Assembly (NCBI RefSeq): GCF_029227915.1
Contig: NC_079887.1
Location: 1,550,001-1,614,000 of the forward strand
Source: Hydractinia symbiolongicarpus
Taxonomy: Eukaryota; Cnidaria; Hydrozoa; Anthoathecata; Hydractiniidae
DNA length: 64,000 nucleotides
Direction: 5' to 3'
In this document: piece after piece, positions 1 through 12,261 of the stretch
Layout: every line of letters begins with the position of its first letter
Position numbering within the stretch: position 1 is the first letter of the stretch
The notes under the pieces: model-generated
The model's input: the letters and a program-made list of their open reading frames with translations, nothing else
The model's database searches: none
What the model was told of the DNA's origin: nothing
Position numbers and translations under genes: made by a program

Positions 1-1504
1 AAAAATGTTTTCATTTTTGATGAGACGCTGAAAAAAAGAAGTTAAATCGCCGGCAAATGAAATCCCGGCATTTCCCGTAAACCCATGACCCGGCCCGTAT
101 AGTCAAAAGTATACAAAGAAATTACCCAGGGAGTAAACTCATTTTCCGAACGATTTTTTAAATTATTTATTCACCACTACAACGCATGAGACTTGTAGTT
201 TTCAAAAATGTTTTCATATTTGATGAGACGCTTAATGAAAGAGGTTTAATCGCCGGCAAACGAAATCCTGCGATTTCCCGTAAATCCCGGGCTTGGCCCG
301 TATATTCGAATGTATACAAAGAAAGTACCTAGGGAGTAAACTCATTTCCCGAGCGATTTTTTAATTTTTTTTTCACCACTAAAACGCATGAGACTTGTAG
401 TTTTTAAAAATGTTTTCATTTTTGATGAGACGCTGAATAAAAGAAGTTTAATCGCCGGCAAACGAAAACCTGCGATTTCCCGTAAATCCAGGACTCGGCC
501 CGTATTGTCAAAAGTATACAAAGAAAGTACCCTGGGAGTAAACTCATTTCCCGAACGATTTTTTAAATTATTTTTTCACTACTAAAACGCATGAGACTTG
601 TAGTTTTCAAAAATGTTTTCATTTTTGATGAGACGCTGAATAAAAGAAGTTTAATCGCCGGCAAACGAAAACCTGCGATTTCCCGTAAATCCCGGACTCG
701 GCCCGTATAGTAAAGAAAGTACCCGGGATGTAAACTCATTTCCCGAACGATTTTTTAAAATATTTTTTCAACACTAAAACGCACGAGACTTGTAGTTTTC
801 AAAAATGTTTTCATTTTTGGTGAGACGCTGAAAAAAAGAAGTTTAATCGCCGGCAAACGAAAACCTGCGATTTCCCGTAAATCCCGGACTCGTCCCGTAT
901 AGTAAAGAAAGTACCCGGGATGTAAACTCATTTCCAGAACGATTTTTTAAATTATTATTTCACTACTAAAACCCATGAGACTTATAGTTTTTAAAAATGT
1001 TTTCATTTTTGATGAGACGCTGAAAAAAAGAAGTTAAATCGCCGGCAAACGAAATCCCGGCATTTCCCGTAAACCCATGACTCGGCCCGTATAGTCGAAT
1101 GTATACAAAGAAATTACCCAGGGAGTAAACTCATTTTCCGAACGATTTTTTAAATTATTTATTCACCACTACAACGCATGAGACTTGTAGTTTTTAAAAA
1201 TGTTTTCATTTTTGATAAGACGCTGAATAAAAGAAGTTTAATCGCCGGCAAACGAAAACCCGCAATTTCCTGTAAACCCCGGACTCGGCCCGTATAGTCA
1301 AAAGTATACAAAGAAAGTACCCAGGGAGTAAACTCATTTCCGAACGATTTTTTAAATAATTTTTTCACCACTACAACGCATGAGACTTGTAGTTTTCAAA
1401 AATGTTTTCATATTTGATGAGACGCTTAATGAAAGAGGTTTAATCGCCGGCAAACAAAATCCCGCGATTTCCCGTAAATCCCGGGCTTGGCCCGTATAGT
1501 CGAA
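1..1504. repeat. Left-edge segment, copy of ~5,450-6,950
   Basis: A partial K monomer (1-185) followed by G, A', two S, K and A-like units. From 186 to about 1,400 the order and most private variants match 5,635-6,850 at an offset of 5,449 bp. The similarity is lost near 1,410, where the left copy continues as a G monomer. The A' unit here starts at 388. Confidence 0.8.
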
Positions 1505-3328
1505 TGCATACAAAGAAAGTACCTAGGGAGTAAACTCATTTCCCGAACGATTTTTTAATTTTTCTTTTCACCACTAAAACGCATGAGACTTGTAGTTTTT
1601 AAAAATGTTTCATTTTTGATGAGACGCTGAATAAAAGAAGTTTAATCGCCGGCAAACGAAAACCTGCGATTTCCCGTAAATCCCGGACTCGGCCCGTATA
1701 GTCAAAAGTATACAAAGAAAGTACCCAGTGAGTAAACTCATTTCCCAAACGATTTTTTAAATTATTATTTCACCACTAAAGCTTATGAGACTTGTAGTTT
1801 TTAAAAATGTTTTCATTTTTGATGAGACGCTTAATGAAAGTGGTTTAATCGCCAGCAAACGAAAACCCGCGATTTCCCGTAAATCCCGGGCTTGGCCCGT
1901 ATAGTCGAATGTTTACAAAGAAAGTACCCTGTGAGTAAACTCATTTCCAAAACGATTTTTTAAATTATCTTTTCACCACTAAAACGCATGAGACTTGTAG
2001 TTTTCAAAAATGTTTTCATTTTTGATGAGACGCTGAATAAAAGAAGTTTAATCGCCGGCAAACGAAAACCCGCCATTTCCCGTAAACCCCGGACTCGACC
2101 CGTATAGTCAAAAGTATACAGAGAAAGTACCCAGGGAGTAAACTCATTTCCCGAACGATTTTTTATATTATTTTTTTACCACTAAACGCATGAGACTTGT
2201 AGTTTTCAAAAATATTTTCATATTTGATGGGACGCTGAATAAAAGAAGTTTAATCGCCGGCAAACGAAGATCCGCCATTTCCCGTCAATCCCGGACTCGG
2301 CCCGTATAGTCAAAAGTATACAAAGAAAGTACCCAGGGAGTAAACTCATTTCCCGAACGATTTTTTAAATTATTTTTTCACCACTAAAACGCATGAGACT
2401 TGTAGTTTTCAAAAATGTTTTCATTTTTGATGAGACGCTTAATGAAAGAGGTTTAATCGCCGGCAAACGAAATCCCGCGTTTTCCCGTAAATCAGGGGCT
2501 TGGCCCGTATAGTCGAATGTATACAAAGAAAGTACCCAGGAAGTAAACTCATTTCCCGAACGATTTTTTGAATTATTTTTTCACCACTAAAACGCATGAG
2601 ACTTGTAGTTTTCAAAAATGTTTTCATTTTTGATGAGACGCTTAATGAAAGAGGTTTAATCGCCGGAAAACGAAAACCCGCGATTTCCCGTAAATCCCGG
2701 GCTTGGCCCGTATATTCGAATGTATACAAAGAAAGTACCCTGTGAGTAAACTCATTTCCTGAACGATTTTTTAAATTATTTTTTCACCACTAAAACGCAT
2801 AAGACTTGTAGTTTTTAAAAATGTTTTCATTTTTGATGAAACGCTGAATAAAAGAAGTTTAATCGCCGGCAAACGAAAACCTGCGATTTCCCGTAAATCT
2901 CGGCATGGCCCGTATAGTCAAAAGTATACAAAGAAAGTACCCAGGGAGTAAACTCATTTCCCGAACGATTTTTTAAATATTTTTTTCACCACTAAAACCA
3001 ATGAGACTTATAGTTTTTAAAAATGTTTTCATTTTTGATGAGACGCTGAATAAAAGAAGTTTAATCGCCGGCAAACGAAACCTGCGATTTCCCGTAAATC
3101 CTGGACTCGGCCCGTATAGTCAAAAGTATACAAAGAAAGTACCCAGGGAGTAAACTCATTTCTTAAACGATTTTTTAAATTATTATTTCACCACTAAATC
3201 CCATGAGACTTGTAGTTTTTAAAAATGTTTTCAATTTTGATGAGACGCTTAATGAAAGTGGTTTAATCGCCAGCAAACGAAAACCCGCGATTTTCCGTAA
3301 ATCCCGGGCTTGGCCCGTATAGTCGAAT
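1505..3328. repeat. Nine-monomer HOR, copy 1 (1824 bp)
   Basis: Starts in the right half of a G monomer (TCGAATGCATAC, CCTAGGG) and includes the rare AAAATGTTTCATTTTTG variant near 1,605, a CCCAGTGAG unit, V, an A (GACCCG) unit, X, two H-like units and C. The same order resumes at 3,329. Confidence 0.8.
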
Positions 3329-5354
3329 GCATACAAAGAAAGTACCTAGGGAGTAAACTCATTTCCCGAACGATTTTTTAATTTTTCTTTTCACCACTAA
3401 AACGCATGAGACTTGTAGTTTTTAAAAATGTTTCATTTTTGATGAGACGCTGAATAAAAGAAGTTTAATCGCCGGCAAACGAAAACCTGCGATTTCCCGT
3501 AAATCCCGGACTCGGCCCGTATTGTCAAAGGTATACAAAGAAAGTACCCAGGGAGTAAACTCATTTCCCGAACGATTTTTTAAATTATTTTGTCACCACT
3601 AAAACGCATGAGACTTGTAGTTTTCAAAAATGTTTTCATTTTTGATGAAACGCTGAATAAAAGAAGTTTAATCGCCGGCAAACGAAAACCTGCGATTTCC
3701 CGTAAATCCCGGACTCGGCCCGTATAGTCAAAAGTATACAAAGAAAGTACCCAGTGAGTAAACTCATTTCCCAAACGATTTTTTAAATTATTATTTCACC
3801 ACTAAAGCTTATGAGACTTGTAGTTTTTAAAAATGTTTTCATTTTTGATGAGACGCTTAATGAAAGTGGTTTAATCGCCAGCAAACGAAAACCCGCGATT
3901 TCCCGTAAATCCCGGACTTGGCCCGTATAGTCGAATGTTTACAAAGAAAGTACCCTGTGAGTAAACTCATTTCCAAAACGATTTTTTAAATTATCTTTTC
4001 ACCACTAAAACGCATGAGACTTGTAGTTTTCAAAAATGTTTTCATTTTTGATGAGACGCTGAATAAAAGAAGTTTAATCGCCGGCAAACGAAAACCCGCC
4101 ATTTCCCGTAAACCCCGGACTCGACCCGTATAGTCAAAAGTATACAGAGAAAGTACCCAGGGAGTAAACTCATTTCCCGAACGATTTTTTATATTATTTT
4201 TTTACCACTAAACGCATGAGACTTGTAGTTTTCAAAAATATTTTCATATTTGATGGGACGCTGAATAAAAGAAGTTTAATCGCCGGCAAACGAAGATCCT
4301 CCATTTCCCGTAAATCCCGGACTCGGCCCGTATAGTCAAAAGTATACAAAGAAAGTACCCAGGGAGTAAACTCATTTCCCGAACGATTTTTTAAATTATT
4401 TTTTCACCACTAAAACGCATGAGACTTGTAGTTTTCAAAAATGTTTTCATTTTTGATGAGACGCTTAATGAAAGAGGTTTAATCGCCGGCAAACGAAATC
4501 CCGCGTTTTCCCGTAAATCACGGGCTTGGCCCGTATAGTCGAATGTATACAAAGAAAGTACCCAGGAAGTAAACTCATTTCCCGAACGATTTTTTGAATT
4601 ATTTTTTCACCACTAAAACGCATGAGACTTGTAGTTTTCAAAAATGTTTTCATTTTTGATGAGACGCTTAATGAAAGAGGTTTAATCGCCGGAAAACGAA
4701 AACCCGCGATTTCCCGTAAATCCCGGGCTTGGCCCGTATAGTCGAATGTATACAAAGAAAGTACCCTGTGAGTAAACTCATTTCCTGAACGATTTTTTAA
4801 ATTATTTTTTCACCACTAAAACGCATAAGACTTGTAGTTTTTAAAAATGTTTTCATTTTTGATGAAACGCTGAATAAAAGATGTTTAATCGCCGGCAAAC
4901 GAAAACCTGCGATTTCCCGTAAATCTCGGCATGGCCCGTATAGTCAAAAGTATACAAAGAAAGTACCCAGGGAGTAAACTCATTTCCCGAACGATTTTTT
5001 AAATATTTTTTTCACCACTAAAACCAATGAGACTTATAGTTTTTAAAAATGTTTTCATTTTTGATGAGACGCTGAATAAAAGAAGTTTAATCGCCGGCAA
5101 ACGAAACCTGCGATTTCCCGTAAATCCTGGACTCGGCCCGTATAGTCAAAAGTATACAAAGAAAGTACCCAGGGAGTAAACTCATTTCTTAAACGATTTT
5201 TTAAATTATTATTTCACCACTAAATCCCATGAGACTTGTAGTTTTTAAAAATGTTTTCAATTTTGATGAGACGCTTAATGAAAGTGGTTTAATCGCCAGC
5301 AAACAAAAACCCGCGATTTTCCGTAAATCCCGGGCTTGGCCCGTATAGTCGAAT
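3329..5354. repeat. Ten-monomer HOR, copy 2 (2026 bp)
   Basis: Repeats 1,505-3,328 almost base for base with one extra monomer near 3,405-3,607: the first copy's AAAATGTTTC unit is represented here by two units. Downstream of that, the offset is exactly 2026 bp (GCTTATGAG at 1,781 and 3,807). Beyond about 5,355 the sequence switches to a V ending (TCGAATGTTTAC). Confidence 0.8.
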
Positions 5355-7865
5355 GTTTACAAAGAAAGTACCCTGTGAGTAAACTCATTTCCAAAACGAT
5401 TTTTTAAATTATCTTTTCACCACTAAAACGCATGAGACTTGTAGTTTTTAAAAATGTTTTCATTTTTGATGAGACGCTAAATAAAAGAAGTTTAATCGCC
5501 GGCAAACGAAAACCCGCCATTTCCCGTAAACCCCGGACTCGGCCCGTATAGTCAAAAGTATACAAAGAAAGTACCCAGGGAGTAAACTCATTTTCCGAAC
5601 GATTTTTTAAATTATTTTTTCACCACTACAACGCATGAGACTTGTAGTTTTCAAAAATGTTTTCATATTTGATGAGACGCTTAATGAAAGAGGTTTAATC
5701 GCCGGCAAACGAAATCCTGCGATTTCCCGTAAATCCCGGGCTTGGCCCGTATATTCGAATGTATACAAAGAAAGTACCTAGGGAGTAAACTCATTTCCCG
5801 AACGATTTTTTAATTTTTTTTTCACCACTAAAACGCATGAGACTTGTAGTTTTAAAAAATGTTTTCATTTTTGATGAGACGCTGAATAAAAGTAGTTTAA
5901 TCGCCGGCAAACGAAAACCTGCGATTTCCCGTAAATCCAGGACTCAGCCCGTATTGTCAAAAGTATACAAAGAAAGTACCCAGGGAGTAAACTCATTTTC
6001 CGAACGATTTTTTAAATTATTTTTTCACTACTAAAACGCATGAGACTTGTAGTTTTCAAAAATGTTTTCATTTTTGATGAGACGCTGAATAAAAGAAGTT
6101 TAATCGCCGGCAAACGAAAACCTGCGATTTCCCGTAAATCACGGACTCGGCCCGTATAGTAAAGAAAGTACCCGGGATGTAAACTCATTTCCCGAACGAT
6201 TTTTTAAAATATTTTTTCAACACTAAAACGCACGAGACTTGTAGTTTTCAAAAATGTTTTCATTTTTGATGAGACGCTGAAAAAAAGAAGTTTAATCGCC
6301 GGCAAACGAAAACCTGCGATTTCCCGTAAATCCCGGACTCGGCCCGTATAGTAAAGAAAGTACCCGGGGTGTAAACTCATTTCCAGAACGATTTTTTAAA
6401 TTATTATTTCACTACTAAAACCCATGAGACTTATAGTTTTTAAAAATGTTTTCATTTTTGATGAGACGCTGAAAAAAAGAAGTTAAATTGCCGGCAAACG
6501 AAATCCCGCCATATCCCGTAAACCCATGACTCGGCCCGTATAGTCAAAAGTATACAAAGAAATTACCCAGGGAGTAAACTCATTTTCCGAACGATTTTTT
6601 AAATTATTTATTCACCACTACAACGCATGAGACTTGTAGTTTTTAAAAATGTTTTCATTTTTGATGAGACGCTGAATAACAGAAGTTTAATCGCCGGCAA
6701 ACGAAAACCCGCAATTTCCCGTAAACCCCGGACTCGGCCCGTATAGTCAAAAGTATACAAAGAAAGTACCCAGGGAGTAAACTCATTTTCCGAACGATTT
6801 TTTAAATTATTTTTTCACCACTACAACGCATGAGACTTGTAGTTTTCAAAAATGTTTTCATTTTTGATGAGACGCTGAATAAAAGAAGTTTAATCGCCGG
6901 CAAACGAAAAGCTGCGATTTCCCGTAAATCACGGACTCGGCCCGTATAGTAAATAAAGTACCCGGGATGTAAACTCATTTCCCGAACGATTTTTTAAAAT
7001 ATTTTTTCAACACTAAAACGCAGGAGACTTGTAGTTTTCAAAAATGTTTTCATTTTTGATGAGACGCTGAAAAAAAGAAGTTTAATCGCCGGCAAACGAA
7101 AACCTGCGATTTCCCGTAAATCCCGGACTCGGCCCGTATAGTAAAGAAAGTACCCGGGATGTAAACTCATTTCCAGAACGATTTTTTAAATTATTATTTC
7201 ACTACTAAAACCCATGAGACTTATAGTTTTTAAAAATGTTTTCATTTTTGATGAGACGCTGAAAAAAAGAAGTTAAATCGCCGGCAAACAAAATCCCGCC
7301 ATTTCCCGTAAACCCATGACTCGGCCCGTATAGTCAAAAGTATACAAAGAAATTACCCAGGGAGTAAACTCATTTTCCGAACGATTTTTTAAATTATTTA
7401 TTCACCACTACAACGCATGAGACTTGTAGTTTTTAAAAATGTTTTCATTTTTGATGAGACGCTGAATAACAGAAGTTTAATCGCCGGCAAACGAAAACCC
7501 GCAATTTCCCGTAAACCCCGGACTTGGCCCGTATAGTCAAAAGTATACAAAGAAAGTACCCAGGGAGTAAACTCATTTTCCGAACGATTTTTTAAATTAT
7601 TTTTTCACCACTACAACGCATGAGACTTGTAGTTTTCAAAAATGTTTTCATTTTTGATGAGACGCTGAATAAAAGAAGTTTATTCGCACTCAAACGAAAA
7701 GCCGCGATTTCCCGTAAATCCCGGACTCGGCCCGTATAGTCCAAAGTATACAAAAAAAGTACCCAGGGAGTAAACTCATTTTCCGAACGATTTTTTAAAT
7801 TATTTTTTCACCACTAAAACGCATGAGACTTGTAGTTTTCAAAAATGTTTTCATATTTGATGAGA
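5070..7865. repeat. 14-monomer HOR unit U, copy 1 (2796 bp)
   Basis: Runs from ACGAAACCTG through the CGCTAAAT marker (5,473), G, A' (5,837), S-S, K, N, S-S, K, N and Q. The length equals 14 units of about 203 bp less four 11-bp S deletions. The next copy begins at about 7,866 with the same markers at +2796 (CGCTAAAT at 8,269). It overlaps the end of the preceding HOR because the duplications are nested. Confidence 0.85.
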
Positions 7866-9465
7866 CGCTGAATAAAAGAAGTTTAATCGCCGGCAAACGA
7901 AACCTGCGATTTCCCGTAAATCCTGGACTCGGCCCGTATAGTCAAAAGTATACAAAGAAAGTACCCAGGGAGTAAACTCATTTCTTAAACGATTTTTTAA
8001 ATTATTATTTCACCACTAAATCCCATGAGACTTGTAGTTTTTAAAAATGTTTTCAATTTTGATGAGACGCTTAATGAAAGTGGTTTAATCGCCAGCAAAC
8101 GAAAACCCGCGATTTTCCGTAAATCCCGGGCTTGGCCCGTATAGTCGAATGTTTACAAAGAAAGTACCCTGTGAGTAAACTCATTTCCAAAACGATTTTT
8201 TAAATTATCTTTTCACCACTAAAACGCATGAGACTTGTAGTTTTTAAAAATGTTTTCATTTTTGATGAGACGCTAAATAAAAGAAGTTTAATCGCCGGCA
8301 AACGAAAACCCGCCATTTCCCGTAAACCCCGGACTCGGCCCGTATAGTCAAAAGTATACAAAGAAAGTACCCAGGGAGTAAACTCATTTTCCGAACGATT
8401 TTTTAAATTATTTTTTCACCACTACAACGCATGAGACTTGTAGTTTTCAAAAATGTTTTCATATTTGATGAGACGCTTAATGAAAGAGGTTTAATCGCCG
8501 GCAAACGAAATCCTGCGATTTCCCGTAAATCCCGGGCTTGGCCCGTATATTCGAATGTATACAAAGAAAGTACCTAGGGAGTAAACTCATTTCCCGAACG
8601 ATTTTTTAATTTTTTTTTCACCACTAAAACGCATGAGACTTGTAGTTTTAAAAAATGTTTTCATTTTTGATGAGACGCTGAATAAAAGAAGTTTAATCGC
8701 CGGCAAACGAAAACCTGCGATTTCCCGTAAATCCAGGACTCAGCCCGTATTGTCAAAAGTATACAAAGAAAGTACCCAGGGAGTAAACTCATTTCCCGAA
8801 CGATTTTTTAAATTATTTTTTCACTACTAAAACGCATGAGACTTGTAGTTTTCAAAAATGTTTTCATTTTTGATGAGACGCTGAATAAAAGAAGTTTAAT
8901 CGCCGGCAAACGAAAACCTGCGATTTCCCGTAAATCACGGACTCGGCCCGTATAGTAAAGAAAGTACCCGGGATGTAAACTCATTTCCCGAACGATTTTT
9001 TAAAATATTTTTTCAACACTAAAACGCACGAGACTTGTAGTTTTCAAAAATGTTTTCATTTTTGATGAGACGCTGAAAAAAAGAAGTTTAATCGCCGGCA
9101 AACGAAAACCTGCGATTTCCCGTAAATCCCGGACTCGGCCCGTATAGTAAAGAAAGTACCCGGGATGTAAACTCATTTCCAGAACGATTTTTTAAATTAT
9201 TATTTCACTACTAAAACCCATGAGACTTATAGTTTTTAAAAATGGTTTCATTTTTGATGAGACGCTGAAAAAAAGAAGTTAAATCGCCGGCAAACGAAAT
9301 CTCGCCATTTCCCGTAAACCCATGACTCGGCCCGTATAGTCAAAAGTATACAAAGAAATTACCCAGGGAGTAAACTCATTTTCCGAACGATTTTTTAAAT
9401 TATTTATTCACCACTACAACGCATGAGACTTGTAGTTTTTAAAAATGTTTTCATTTTTGATGAGA
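7866..9465. repeat. Deleted derivative of unit U, copy 2 (1600 bp)
   Basis: Identical in order to the first eight monomers of unit U, then jumps back to the start of the unit. The missing 1196 bp are six monomers. The junction lies in the hybrid monomer at 9,423-9,624, whose left part is N (GAATAACAG) and right part is the U-start monomer (GAAACCTGCG). Confidence 0.85.
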
Positions 9466-9624
9466 CGCTGAATAACAGAAGTTTAATCGCCGGCAAACGA
9501 AACCTGCGATTTCCCGTAAATCCTGGACTCGGCCCGTATAGTCAAAAGTATACAAAGAAAGTACCCAGGGAGTAAACTCATTTCTTAAACGATTTTTTAA
9601 ATTATTATTTCACCACTAAATCCC
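9423..9624 (+). repeat. Hybrid monomer N/U-start at a deletion junction
   Basis: GAATAACAG near 9,470 is the N signature; ACGAAACCTG after about 9,497 is the first marker of unit U. The exchange therefore fell in the shared stretch between them, roughly 9,477-9,500. The 12 kb copy of unit U has the undeleted arrangement. Confidence 0.75.
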
Positions 9625-12261
9625 ATGAGACTTGTAGTTTTTAAAAATGTTTTCAATTTTGATGAGACGCTTAATGAAAGTGGTTTAATCGCCAGCAAAC
9701 GAAAACCCGCGATTTTCCGTAAATCCCGGGCTTGGCCCGTATAGTCGAATGTTTACAAAGAAAGTACCCTGTGAGTAAACTCATTTCCAAAACGATTTTT
9801 TAAATTATCTTTTCACCACTAAAACGCATGAGACTTGTAGTTTTTAAAAATGTTTTCATTTTTGATGAGACGCTAAATAAAAGAAGTTTAATCGCCGGCA
9901 AACGAAAACCCGCCATTTCCCGTAAACCCCGGACTCGGCCCGTATAGTCAAAAGTATACAAAGAAAGTACCCAGGGAGTAAACTCATTTTCCGAACGATT
10001 TTTTAAATTATTTTTTCACCACTACAACGCATGAGACTTGTAGTTTTCAAAAATGTTTTCATATTTGATGAGACGCTTAATGAAAGAGGTTTAATCGCCG
10101 GCAAACGAAATCCTGCGATTTCCCGTAAATCCCGGGCTTGGCCCGTATATTCGAATGTATACAAAGAAAGTACCTAGGGAGTAAACTCATTTCCCGAACG
10201 ATTTTTTAATTTTTTTTTCACCACTAAAACGCATGAGACTTGTAGTTTTAAAAAATGTTTTCATTTTTGATGAGACGCTGAATAAAAGAAGTTTAATCGC
10301 CGGCAAACGAAAACCTGCGATTTCCCGTAAATCCAGGACTCAGCCCGTATTGTCAAAAGTATACAAAGAAAGTACCCAGGGAGTAAACTCATTTCCCGAA
10401 CGATTTTTTAAATTATTTTTTCACTACTAAAACGCATGAGACTTGTAGTTTTCAAAAATGTTTTCATTTTTGATGAGACGCTGAATAAAAGAAGTTTAAT
10501 CGCCGGCAAACGAAAACCTGCGATTTCCCGTAAATCACGGACTCGGCCCGTATAGTAAAGAAAGTACCCGGGATGTAAACTCATTTCCCGAACGATTTTT
10601 TAAAATATTTTTTCAACACTAAAACGCACGAGACTTGTAGTTTTCAAAAATGTTTTCATTTTTGATGAGACGCTGAAAAAAAGAAGTTTAATCGCCGGCA
10701 AACGAAAACCTGCGATTTCCCGTAAATCCCGGACTCGGCCCGTATAGTAAAGAAAGTACCCGGGATGTAAACTCATTTCCAGAACGATTTTTTAAATTAT
10801 TATTTCACTACTAAAACCCATGAGACTTATAGTTTTTAAAAATGGTTTCATTTTTGATGAGACGCTGAAAAAAAGAAGTTAAATCGCCGGCAAACGAAAT
10901 CTCGCCATTTCCCGTAAACCCATGACTCGGCCCGTATAGTCAAAAGTATACAAAGAAATTACCCAGGGAGTAAACTCATTTTCCGAACGATTTTTTAAAT
11001 TATTTATTCACCACTACAACGCATGAGACTTGTAGTTTTTAAAAATGTTTTCATTTTTGATGAGACGCTGAATAACAGAAGTTTAATCGCCGGCAAACGA
11101 AAACCCGCAATTTCCCGTAAACCCCGGACTCGGCCCGTATAGTCAAAAGTATACAAAGAAAGTACCCAGGGAGTAAACTCATTTTCCGAACGATTTTTTA
11201 AATTATTTTTTCACCACTACAACGCATGAGACTTGTAGTTTTCAAAAATGTTTTCATTTTTGATGAGACGCTGAATAAAAGAAGTTTATTCGCACTCAAA
11301 CGAAAATCCGCGATTTCCCGTAAATCCCGGACTCGGCCCGTATAGTAAAGAAAGTACCCGGGATGTAAACTCATTTCCCGAACGATTTTTTAAAATATTT
11401 TTTCAACACTAAAACGCAGGAGACTTGTAGTTTTCAAAAATGTTTTCATTTTTGATGAGACGCTGAAAAAAAGAAGTTTAATCGCCGGCAAACGAAAACC
11501 TGCGATTTCCCGTAAATCCCGGACTCGGCCCGTATAGTAAAGAAAGTACCCGGGATGTAAACTCATTTCCAGAACGATTTTTTAAATTATTATTTCACTA
11601 CTAAAACCCATGAGACTTATAGTTTTTAAAAATGTTTTCATTTTTGATGAGACGCTGAAAAAAAGAAGTTAAATCGCCGGCAAACAAAATCCCGCCATTT
11701 CCCGTAAACCCATGACTCGGCCCGTATAGTCAAAAGTATACAAAGAAATTACCCAGGGAGTAAACTCATTTTCCGAACGATTTTTTAAATTATTTATTCA
11801 CCACTACAACGCATGAGACTTGTAGTTTTTAAAAATGTTTTCATTTTTGATGAGACGCTGAATAACAGAAGTTTAATCGCCGGCAAACGAAAACCCGCAA
11901 TTTCCCGTAAACCCCGGACTTGGCCCGTATAGTCAAAAGTATACAAAGAAAGTACCCAGGGAGTAAACTCATTTTCCGAACGATTTTTTAAATTATTTTT
12001 TCACCACTACAACGCATGAGACTTGTAGTTTTCAAAAATGTTTTCATTTTTGATGAGACGCTGAATAAAAGAAGTTTATTCGCACTCAAACGAAAAGCCG
12101 CGATTTCCCGTAAATCCCGGACTCGGCCCGTATAGTCCAAAGTATACAAAAAAAGTACCCAGGGAGTAAACTCATTTTCCGAACGATTTTTTAAATTATT
12201 TTTTCACCACTAAAACGCATGAGACTTGTAGTTTTCAAAAATGTTTTCATATTTGATGAGA
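9466..12261. repeat. HOR unit U, copy 3 (2796 bp)
   Basis: Matches copy 1 at an offset of 4396 bp (2796 + 1600): CGCTAAAT at 9,869 and A' at 10,233. Near-identical except at 11,281-11,356, where the monomer carries the Q signature TTCGCACTC while copy 1 at 6,885-6,960 reads TTTAATCGCCGGC. Confidence 0.85.

Noticed and set aside
388-585. Recurring 65-codon + strand frame (here and in about 25 monomers) as a small protein gene family
   Set aside because: It is the satellite unit itself: it exists only where one TAG is mutated, frame changes between monomers because 203 is not divisible by 3, and it has no ribosome-binding or promoter context and no recognisable domain.
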